Shown: positions 48,001 through 60,000 of the stretch, in pieces
Layout: each line of letters begins with the position of its first letter
How positions within the stretch are numbered: position 1 is the stretch's first letter
DNA from: Plutella xylostella
Lineage: Eukaryota; Arthropoda; Insecta; Lepidoptera; Plutellidae
Assembly (NCBI RefSeq): GCF_932276165.1
Contig: NC_064012.1
Coordinates: 1,185,501 to 1,249,500 of the forward strand
Length of the DNA: 64,000 nt
Direction: 5' to 3'
Position numbers and translations under genes: made by a program
Notes under the pieces: generated by a model
Databases searched by the model: none
What the model saw: only the letters and a program-made list of their open reading frames with translations
Told to the model about the DNA's origin: nothing

Positions 48001-51000
48001 AAGTATTTCCACGTGGGAGTTCCATTTCGTTTCGTACATACCTGAGATTCAGTTTTACTCGAGCGCCTCTTGATAACTAAATTTCACAGTCTCAGTTCCA
48101 ATTTCTTTCAATATTATCTAATTATTATATGACTTAGACCTTAAAAAACGATTTTTGCTGCACAATATGGTAAAAGAAAGTCCAACAAAAGGTCACTCAA
48201 GGATGTAGAATGTCCGACTATTAGCACTCGTTTCACTTGAACCACATCACTTATTTAATAACTTAATAGATTGATTGCAGGTTTTAACTTAAATTAAGGT
48301 TTTTAACGTCAAGAATATATGTCACGATTAAATTGTTACAAAAGTAATTTATAACTTGCAGATCGCAGCTGAGCTCCGAAAATGACTTAGGCTAAAAGCC
48401 GCCATATTGAATTTTTCCACATGCGGGCGGACGACGAAGGGCCGGACTAGTGATGTGACATATAACCGATTCAACTTGAAGAATCGAGTAAGAAATAATC
48501 GATTCATATGGTCTCAGAAAATGTACTCAGATTTTAATTATTATTTTCTTGTATGATATTTTGTAAGTATTTTTTGTATATTACACTCCGATAAGCGGGT
48601 TAACTTTTAATATTTACACCCAGACACGTTCGTTAAATAAATAAGTTTATTGGTTAACAGTATTTTATTTAAAAGCCAGAAAAACATTTAAATTGGAGAA
48701 ATAGATGGCGTTATCATAGTGAAATAAACGGCCAAACCCTCAGAACAAAGTTTTTTTTGGTTGACTCACACTACAGGGTTATTGGTAAGTAGACCGGAAT
48801 CCTTTCAGGAGGTGATAGAGGAAGGCATTTCCAGTCGATTGAACCCAATAATGCATTATCCTAAACTTAACCATTTTTGAGATATTTAATATTTTAGGTT
48901 TTTTTAATTTTTTGCCAAAATTTTATGCTTAAAACCGAAAATAAAAAAAACTAGCCACATTTCAATATTTTTTTTGGTTGTTTTGCATAAGTAACACCTT
49001 AATAAACTAATTAAAATAATGTACAAATGTGCATTATTCGACTTCAATTAGACATAATACCTCAAAATAGTTAAACATTTTGAAAAAATATTCAAAACGC
49101 AAAAACCAATAAATTAAATTAAAAAAGATTTTCATATGACATTTTGTTGTGCACTTCAGCTTAAAAACATGGTCAACTAATAAGCTTTCAAACAAGATGA
49201 TTCAATACCAAATCGATTAAGGTATCACCAAGATATACTTACCAATAACCCTGTATATTCTGAGGGGCTGACAGTAGTGTTGTAAGCTTTTGAATACGCC
49301 ATCTTTTGACTAATGCGAAAACTCAACTGGCAAACTGTCAAGGAATAATAAGTGCCAATTTTTCCATTGTCGGTTATCTAACCGGCAGGGATTGATTTAT
49401 AAATTAAACGTCATCTCCATATAAAATTCATGACAGATGTGTCAAAAGTCAACAACTAATCCCTTGTTATAATGTAACAGGGTGTTAATGATCTAACAGA
49501 GTATGGCTAAAATTAGGGCTTAGCCATTATTAATCGGAGATCTAATCACTAATGTATGATGCAATATAGCACGTATTACTTATTCTGAGTAGTCGATCGA
49601 AGTAAGCCCGTCGTGGTTAAAAATTATGCCTTCTATCGGTTGGGCCGGTCTGTACACAGCTTTAGTGGATGTTGTCTATGAAAGAAGTCCACGATATTCT
49701 GACAGCTCATTAGTAAAAAAAAACTAAACATAGATGGCGCTAGTAAAGCTAAAACTTCATTGTACGACACCATCGCAATAAAAAATGCAGTGGTATCGTA
49801 CGAAGATTTTACAACCATATTTGGACTATTTGTCAGCACTAAATTTGCAAAATATACCTAGTCGAGTTTGGTAATGGTACTTAATTACATTACACGGATA
49901 GTTCACAGCGTCATGAAGACCTGGTATGTTGGGTGAGATAACTTGGTTCCACTGTAAATGCCATGAATCTGTTGCTGAAATATTTTACGGAGGAGAAGCA
50001 ATGTTGCAGCGACGCCTATCTCCAGTGAAGTAGAAACAATTAAATGGTGATCGTTGCAGTTGAATATAAAGCCTGTTTTTAACAGCACTGCGGATATCTG
50101 AGCTGCATACTGTGCATACTGTTAAAAACAGCCTTATCCGTGGGTCATTACAGTTTACCATAGTTTACGAAAACCGTTGGTAAAATCAGCGGAAGCTAGC
50201 TTGACAAAAAAAGGTTGCAAATAAAAAGAGAAAAATGATTTTTTCTTTTTCGCTAACCATAGCAGCCAGTACTGAACCCTCAGAAGAATGAATATTGAAT
50301 ACTTACATTCAGCGGGCGCTGGCCCGTTGAGCTTGGCGGGCGCGACGGCCTCCTTGGCCTCGGCCTCCTTCTGTTCCTTGTGCTCCTTGCCCTCGGAGCG
50401 CACTCGCTCGCGCGGCAGCCGCTGCGGCTGCGGGGGCGGAGCCTCCAGCTTCTCAATCTTCTCTACCTCTTCAGGTTTACTCTTGTTCACTTTCGGCACC
50501 ACCTTATTAGTAGCTATATTCTTATTCGTATCTAGTACTAGAGGCTGTAAAAGTGTCTCACTAGTCTTTTGGGTTTGTTTCACATTTGTAGGCAATTTAG
50601 GCACTATAACTGGACTGTCGGATATAGCCGAGACCACGGGCGTCTCGCACGGCTCGACTGCTACCTCCGCCACTATACTCTTATTTTCATTAACAGCTAA
50701 TATATCAGACTTCACTATATTATTATTAATAGAACTTATTGCATTTGTTTGTGGTTGTGTGATTGGTGTTATGATTGGTGTTACCGTTTCTATATTTTTA
50801 GTAGTAGTGTAATTCGTTTTTATAGTACTTTCCGACGGCTGGTTAGCGGCTTCGTTAACCATCCTAGTAAATTCTTCGGCAATGCTGATTCCGGTAGGAG
50901 TAGGTTCCTATTAGAAACATAAAAGAACACTGAGTAAGGATGAACTCAACAACATTGTAGGTAATGCTCTGAACTGGGCTGGTATACTTACAGGTTGAGG

Positions 51001-54000
51001 TGTTTGCCGTTCACTCGACTCTCTGCTTACATATTGACTATCGTTTGAGATATCTGATAAAATGTCTTGTCCTGGAAATTAAAATATTGGTTACAAGTGT
51101 GTCTTCAATAATATCTCATTCAAAATATTTATCATTAAATAACATTCTCAATTAAGTTAACATTGTATTGAAAAAAGAGTACTTAATGAAAGCAGAAAAG
51201 GCAAAAGGTAAATAAGGTATATTTCGTGTATTTTCCGAATTCGTGGAATTGGCGCCTCCTTCAATTCTCTTAGGCTTACAATCCCTCTTTTTAACACCCC
51301 CGTATATTGAATTATTTCACTTACTTGTGACTGGGTCGATGATTTTTAGACGGTGGCTGGTTCGTTTAGTTTGAGCGGGGCGCATATCTGGGAATAACAT
51401 CAATATCATTAGAATTTGTCACACCAAAACATAGTTAGAATAGAATAGGTATATTTATTTGACTATAAAATACGGCACATGGAACAAATAATAATTACAG
51501 GCAGAAAGAAATGTACAAATACATGCATTTCTATCTTGTATTTAATACATCACCAATACGGGTGCGTTTTTTTACCAGATTTCTAACAAGCACGAAGGTT
51601 TGTTTTTAGTCAACTCTTTATTGCACAAGTTTATAAGTTGGCTTAATTTGAATTAACTCATAATATTATGTTATTGCAGAGATAAGCATAGCAAGTGTTT
51701 CGTTTTGGAGACTGCCCCACTTAGGTTCTATTTAATTTCTAATTTCTGTTAGGATGCTCTCTGCCCGGCTGGCTTTGCTAGCGGCCGTTCTAATTACCCA
51801 CTTGAAGCACACATCATGTTAAGACTCACTCTGCATATTAGGGTGCATATGCGCGGCCGGCGGCTGCTGGTGCGGCAGCGGCGCGGCGGGCGCGGCCTGC
51901 GCGGCGGGCGCCTGCGGCCCCACCATGGCGGCGGCGCTGGACCGGCCCTGCCCGTTGCCGCCAAGGTTGGGCGTTTGGATCTGCTGGCTCGTCGCCGCCG
52001 GGTAGTAGTCTGGAAGGTGAAGAGGGTTATAGTGGTGTTTCGTGCAGGTTTATTTATTTATTCTTTTATTGCACAATATACAGAAGTAATTATGTACAAT
52101 CAGGTGGCGATGAATGTCGGTGGAAAGTGCGTTGTAGCATTTTCTTCGGATCAGAATAGATGTGATTGGGTAACTAGTTGGGGTTATTGTGTGATCGAGT
52201 AAGGTTATTGGACCAATACCCTTACTCAATACTATTGGTAATCCTTTCTAGACGACGTTGAGCGACGGTATGGTATATCTTTAGGCTGTTTGCATAATGG
52301 TAACTTTACTATTCGATATTTTAAGCCCTTACAATGTTACATACAGTACGAAAATATTTATTTGCACCAATAACAGATACCTATATAAAAACGACAGTAC
52401 ATTAGCAGGTGTGGACCTACGAATAAACGGATGAATTTAACATCAATGCCATAACCCATTTGTCGATTACTCAAGTGACGTATTACCTACCTGCATATTT
52501 TATGCGTACGTTAGGCACACCTTGGGCAGTCAGGGACTAACAACAAATTTGACTCCCTAATCCTTGAACCACAGTGCCTAGTCCAGTGTTTGTAACCGAC
52601 ACGCTTAGAAGATGATCACGATGGGGATGATGGACATTGTCATTTCCCGTTCTTACCGCTGCTATTTCATTAACATTGACGGCAATATAACCGAAGCATA
52701 ACAGAAGTTATGCGTTACAGAAAATAGCACATTCAAACCATAGAAATGTCGCTGATTACTGGGTCTATGTCAACCCACGGCAGAAACTTCCCAGTGGCTG
52801 ACATTGGACGGTGAGTTCACGCAACTTGGAGGTGTTATTAAACTTGTCAAGTTATAAAACTTCATCAAGTTCGCTACAGGTAACGGGTACAGTTTCAAAG
52901 TCGTGGTTATGGCTGGAAAGTTGCTGAAAGGTCGCCGTAGACGGAATTGTCAAGAAATAAGCTCAAGTAATTACGGGGCGTTCTTTATGGGATTTTATGG
53001 CGCGTGTTTTAAGACGAACTCTGCATGTTTGCCTAGCGGTCTAGAAATATGTGATACGGTATGATGCGGTATAGACTCTTATAGCACATGTGGCATTCCC
53101 CGATACGTAGCTGAACATCAAAAGAATATGGCTTTTAAAAAGCGGTTTTCAGAAGTCGAATTTAATTTTCTGAAGTCAATTTATCTCAAATGACTGTTAA
53201 TATTACACAAAGAGGAAAACCGATACAAAACAGTGGCGCAAAGAAAAAAATACAAGCAACACATCCGACTTATTCTTCAAGGCTACCTACAGAAAAAAAA
53301 AAAACTGTAATATGTACATCAAATTATACCACACATTTATACGTAACATTACATACAACGCGACAGTATCGGCAATAATAACACCTTTCCATTTGACAGT
53401 TTTATTGCTAATTTCTAATACATAATACCTACATAGGACACCGTAAGTACCGAGCAGACTGTCCTTGCCGTGTCAGAATCGGGCCACCATTAAAGACAAT
53501 ACTCCAGGGTGTACCTAATACTTATATCCTATTGATCGCTAATGTACTGTGTCACATTACACCTTCCAGACAAGGTTATTATGGCGCCGGTTCAGTTTCA
53601 GCCATACACGTCATGTCTGTCCTTTCTCATGTCTTCGAGTATTTTCCATCTGATTTAATCAAATTCGTGAGAGCCTATAAATTATATGTAGATTTATGAG
53701 AACCTAGAATATTCCACGAACACTCGTAGGCTCTCAAAGAGATATTAGAGGTAATTATGGCTGGATGAAGCGCTTGATTTGAAATTAAGGGGTGAGATTT
53801 TTACAAATACTAGACAGCGAATAAATAGGACATGTTCCTCGGGACTGTGATTAGATATTCACAAAAGTGAAAGATATAATGTCGCATGCGTCCGATATAC
53901 CTAAATGAAATAGATGTTTGTATGCATTTGCAATAGTTAAGATCTATACGAGAAACCCATCTGAAAGCGCAAGAGTCAGAGCAAAATAATAATTATTATT

Positions 54001-57000
54001 TCTATATATTTAACATGAAAACACGGCCTGCTGAGCTGGAGTAAGCGGCATTGCATATGTGTAAAATGTAGGCAGGCATCTGGCAGATAAGCAATGCTAA
54101 CGATTATGATTATTATGGGGTGATGGCCGGTCGGTCCACCTGTGCGATAGGCACAGTAAAACACTAAATTATTTTATCTCAGATACTAAATTGACAAGTG
54201 CAAATGTCTAGTTGAATAGGTAAACCAATTATACAATAATATCTCAGATATTAATCCTGTCAATTTAGTATCTGAGATAAATCTGGGAGCTTCGCATTGA
54301 CTACAACAGTAAACATCTCCACACAAATCAATACCATACCGTCACTGAATTACGCCGTAATAGAACGACACAAATATACTTTCGCATTTACAGCATAAAG
54401 GTGGGAGTTCATGGAGAACATCATGGAGTCCATATAAATACACAAGAAAATAGAAAGAACGTTGCGACACGTCATTTACTGTAACCTCATGTATTCTGCC
54501 ATCAATGGCACCTATAGGAATAGATAATAAAATGAACAGAGAGCTCTTAAGTTTAGCTTAAGTGGCAGTGAGACGGCCATATATGGTAGACGAGTTCTCG
54601 AGGGAAGACCGCGAACTGGCAAGCGTAGCTTGGGACCTTACACAACCGACAGCGGCTGAATAAGGACGGCCGATGACAGAGTGTTGTGGAGATCCTCGTG
54701 GAAAGGCTACATCCAGCAGTGGATGATCAGGCTGCCTGCCTCACCAGAGCGTAGCGGGCTAGTGGAGCCGTATGAGAGGCTATAATTATCCACTAAAATT
54801 GCATGAGTGGATTTCTTATGCTTTTTGATTGGTCGATTTTTAGCTCGCATACCGCTCCGCTAGGCCCCTCCGCTCTGGACAGGCAGCCTCACAGGCCGAT
54901 GATGATGATAAAAGCTGTCTCATACTCACATGATTGCGTGTGATTCGGTGGAGTGCCGTAGCTGTAGTGAAGCTGGGGGAGGTACTGGTAGTACCTGCCG
55001 AAATAGAAACAACAATATGGTTATTAACTGCAAATATACGTACAGAAAAAAGAAAATAATTATAAATGTTATCTGGATAACTATTTGGTCTTGAATGCGT
55101 ATTTTAGTTAAAATACTAGACAGCGCGAACAATGGTAGCAATTATTTCATTCCCTTGATAATATTTTACGCGAGTATAAAGAACAGAAAGAAACAACACT
55201 GCTAAATAAACTATGCCCTACCTCGAAGAATAGTCCCTTACAATAGATAAATATTAGTTATCGGGTGACATGTAATTACATGAAACTGAAATGGGTAACA
55301 CCTTAATGGCACATTATAATAGTCGCAAGACATCTGATAAGGTTCCCAAAGTGCTCGATATATCACTTCAAATAGCATTTCCTTGAATACATGCTTGCAT
55401 GGTGGGAAAATACATCGAGTATTCCGAGAATAGGCGACAAAGTATGTTTCAGTAAATAAAAGCTAGATAAAGATACAAATAATTACCATGGAATCATAAT
55501 GAATGGAAAGGTCGATCATTTTCCATAAAAAGTATACGCAATTTGAAAGATAAATATGGTAGTAGTAGATATATTTCTAAGAAAAATTTATTACGCATAA
55601 TTTCAAGTTCTGTTCTCGTACCACGATACAGTTTTGCGGAGCAATATTGGTTGAACTATGGCTGAGACGTTGTTGAATTTATATTGGTTATGCCACATTG
55701 AAGGTATTGGCTGTAAAACCGTATGCCGTTTGAGTAGAAGAGTTCTCGATGGATATCATTAACTACCAAATGCCTTGCAAGTGGCCAGTAGTGGTTGGAT
55801 AAGGAAGGCTGAGGACAGAATGCTGTGGAGTTCCTCGAGAGATGAATATTTCTAGTATGATTGTTGGCCGATTATGTTGAGGCTAACATTGAATAATATT
55901 ATATTTGAACTACATCGCTGCACTATGAATAAAAGCGATGGTGGTACGGCGACAAAAAAATCAATCTCCCAGATTTCCCCGAAGCAGTCCTTGTAGAAAG
56001 AAAGCTGATTGCACTTAAGTTCCGAGAGGAAATCTAGTTGTAATAACAGCAATTTCTCAGATTGTTTCAATTGAATATCACCAACGGAGGCCGCAACCCC
56101 CCAGGAGGTAATGGAATCAATAAGTAATATTTGTTGAAGCCAATTCAATTAGAAACAGCACTCTTGACCTCGTAAATTGTATTTTATACAACTACTGACA
56201 TATAATTTTCTCGATTCAATTGCGTTTATGTTTATTTACTTTTCTTATTGTTTTCATCATTTTAAACTACTGTTTGTTTACCTATACATAATTATATTAT
56301 ATTTCAAGATAGCAAAGTTTGTACAAAAAATTAAAGTGTACCTCTTTTTCCATCGACGATTAAAAATAACCCGCCAGACCAATGGACACCAAGTATTGCC
56401 TTGGGATACCCTATGTCTAGCAGAACGCGATTGTCAACTGATAAAGGTCTTCATGGTTACCATCGTGATTGCTCACTAATATATTTTATAGCCACTCTAT
56501 TTCGGTATGATAATGATTACAATTAATATCTAGTATTAGTTATCTCGATGCACGTAGGCGCTCGGCGAATCAATACTTATTTGGCTGGCTAATCCTTTCA
56601 CCGACAAGCCGTAGTCTACAGCTCTCTAGTCATCGATAGCTAAGAAAAGAAAAGTGATATTTACCCCTGGCCGCCCCTCTGCTGCGGGTAAGCGGCGCTC
56701 GGCATCGTCATCTGAGGGTACACGAGGGTCGGGTACATGACCGGCGGGTTGCCGGTGGCCGACCCGCCCTGGATGTACGGCTGCTGTTGTCTGTGGACAC
56801 GGGTGGGTAGGCATCAGTGAGTGGGTTCTGGGAAGGTGGTGCGTTCTTAAAGAAACGGTCGTTCGAACGTCACCGCGACGCCTCAACTCACGAATGGGGC
56901 CGCGTGGTAAGATGTTGTGATGTTGTTGTAAAGCACGGTGTATGATGTAGACTCATGTGATCATTCCTTATTCAGTTAGAATCATAATTTTAAAGAAAAC

Positions 57001-60000
57001 AATAAATTTGTTTCACGAAGTAAAGATGATAGAAAGTTTGTTGGTAAGATGAATGAAATGTGTGTTTTCATTCCGCGAAATTTTAATTCTATTAAAGGGC
57101 TCTTCAGATCGAGAGATTTTCTGAAATTGAAGAGTACTCGATAAAACGGGATATGTAGTAGCAAGGGCAATTAGATGCAAACTTTTCATAAAATAGGTAT
57201 CTTTATTTATCGTTTTTGTTGCACTCTATTTATTTTTAAACTTACTGTGCATATACTAATAAAGTTACAATAAAATAAACAATATTAACAGATAGTTTCT
57301 TGAAAACGATTAAGCCATTTTGTCAAACAGATTTTCTGGTATCTATCGATGTATTCCGATCGACAGAACAAAGGCAGAGCAGAACCGAATTTCGTGAGGG
57401 GGATAAACAGGCACTGAACATCGGCTTTCAATGCGCTTTAACCCCGATGCATCTGCAAATGATAACGCTGACATACGGGATTGAGTCTGACCCGGTTTGC
57501 AGATACGACGTTCAATGCTATTGAGAGGGGTGAGTGGATGAGATTTCTGTATAGCAGCTACTAGAGTGTAACATGGGTATGTGTTGAAATAATTAACTAG
57601 GTACAGAGTGTAATAGGAACTAATTTAAGGATATTTTCATTGTGATCTCCAAGCTATCCTAGGGCTACACGTAAATTAGATTCGGCCCGGCGGCGATCTT
57701 CATAAACAAACAGTGACCCTTGCTGGCTACGCTGCAGGATGTTTAATGTATGTGCGATGTGGTGAATAGTGAATAATGTAAGCACTGGGCTACTGTTGAC
57801 GAAATACGAAGTTTCGGAGGGCTGACACGCGATTGGGGCGTTTAGCTGATTCACATAGAGTCTACGTTAGCTCAGCGATCCGAAACTTGGTGTTCCATCA
57901 AGTAGGTGAGCTGACCTGGGGTGGCTGGCCGGCCGGGTGCCGTGCTGGGTCGCCCTGAACGTGTAGTTGTACTGCGGCCTGGCCTGCTGTGACTGGTTCT
58001 GGGAGGGCCCGAAGTTATGCGCAGGCTGCGGTAAACACATTGGAAATTAAGATTAGCTTGCACGTTTTCATAAACAACTCGTATATTGTTTATCAAAGCC
58101 TGCACGTCAGTTTTTGTACAGTCAATGCTGTGGAATAATGACTGAATATGGATGAATCGTTGCCGCCGTATCACCATCTCACAGGGACACATTTGCTATT
58201 CAAAGTGGCAATGGTTGTATGAATTTGACTGCTTTCCGGATTATCTAGCCTTTTCTAAAAGCTGCGCTTCGATTCGAAACGGAGTTTTGATCTTCTTTAC
58301 TATTTTATTACAAAATTTGTATATGTATACGTATATAAACTCGTAAGTATTGTAACAGCTTTTAGAGGCAATAAGAGATGGTGGTGCAGGCTTCCGAATT
58401 GGGTGCTATAGAACAAAGTTCAGTATAAGTAATTAAAGCTTTGCTGATTTCCAGGCTAACTAATAGTTAGTCAACAAAAACACAGCGTACTAATTGATAT
58501 TGAAAGTAACTTAATTAACAAACTGTTAGTTAAACTCTCAACTAACAATCTGCGATTAGCTAGGTTCTCGTGTAACATAGTTTTATTTGTGTTGTATTCA
58601 TTATTAAAACTGGCAGGGAAAGTTGTAAAATTAAATCCAGTTCACCGTCACAAAGCTGGAAACGTGTTCAACATACAATGTCATTGTACATACTTTTGCC
58701 GAAGTTTAAAAAGTAATTTAAAACAGGCAATAATAGCAATTCGAAACTGTATTTCAAAACAATGGCTTTTTCCTTATTGTTTTATAGAGCTTCATGACTG
58801 TGGCTTTGAAAAAGTTTGTAAAGGTTTTCAGTTTTGTAAGGTTTTTGTTTCTAAAAAACTGAAAATAAAATAACAGCGCGTGTAAGCTCAAGGTCTCCTA
58901 AATGGAGCTTGAGCTGTGCGTAGCCCAAGTTCAATTCATCATATTATATTTGGCACTTCAGATTAGCTTTATTACAAATTCAGATACCGAATAACAAAAA
59001 ATATTAGCCGAGCATCCATAATCAAAAAAACAAAAGAAATGAACGGCATGTGCTAATAGCATAACACCGCTGTGATTTCCTCGCACATGCAAAAAATCTC
59101 TCTGGAGATCGAAGATCGACGACAGGCCTGGTAAAGATTGAAAGAAGAGAAGTAAACTCGACAGTATTTCCTCCCGAAATACGAGAGACGTATCAACTGT
59201 TCTTTCGTCCGTCGCACTCAGCAGTCCCGATCTACACTCGCGAGCAACCAAATCGACTCAAGCCTTGACGGCGCAAACATACATTAATACAAGTAAAATT
59301 ATGAATAGAAATAATAAAAATGATATGTCATTTAAAAGCTTAAGATGTCAGCTTTAATTTGATATCATTATTATTGAAATCCATTCATCATTTTTGAAAT
59401 AAATGATGTCTGAACGCAATTGTAGGAAAAACGGGAATTTAGGAAAAAAGGGTATGGGTATCGTATTATACAAATTAAACAAAAAATGTTAAGATAAAAA
59501 TTTATTTATTTAAATCAATACTTTGTATTGCCCCCTCTTGCCCTAATTACAGCCTGCAGCCTGTTTCTCATAGACCTTATCAACTTTTTGACAGTTTCCT
59601 GAGGAATGCCGTCCCACTCCTCTAATAAAGCTGTCTTCAGCTCGTCCACGCTTGCAGGGACTGGATTCCTGGCCCGAACTCTTCTTTTGAGCTCGTCCCA
59701 TAAGTGTTCGATGGGATTCAGGTCAGGACTGAGCGCAGGCCAGTCCATCGTGCGCAATTCCTTCTCTCTCAGAAACTGCCGACTGACTCGTGCCGTGTGG
59801 CAGCGGGCATTGTCGTGCATTAGCACGAAGTCTTCACCGACAAATTCTGCATAGGGCACAACATGACCGAGTAGAATGTCGGTGATGTACCGATCAGCTG
59901 TTAACCCGCCTCCTCGGCCGCCTCCAGGCACGAAAACAAGTGCGGTTTTTCCCTCTAGAGAAATACCAGCCCACATCATGCAGGAACCGCCGCCATATGC

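Larger units (their letters stand above)
45935..50306 (-). other. eIF4G: eIF4G intron 9, 4.4 kb
   Basis: It holds a MITE (48774-49253) and a promoter-like region with a possible 5' exon (48042-48420). It also has a 90-codon hydrophobic frame on the minus strand (47474-47746) that I do not accept as a gene. Confidence 0.7.
52010..54929 (-). other. eIF4G: eIF4G intron 5, 2.9 kb
   Basis: Contains a 24-bp perfect inverted repeat (54173-54281) and a LINE tail at 54540-54785. Otherwise it is non-coding. Confidence 0.6.

Noticed and set aside
57872..58192. 106-codon frame over eIF4G exon 3 in another phase
   Set aside because: The spliced frame PAHNFGPSQNQ... matches phases of exons 2 and 4. This longer open frame does not.
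58958..59251. 97-codon minus-strand frame at the left Tc1 end
   Set aside because: It overlaps the terminal inverted repeat and has no transposase or other domain.
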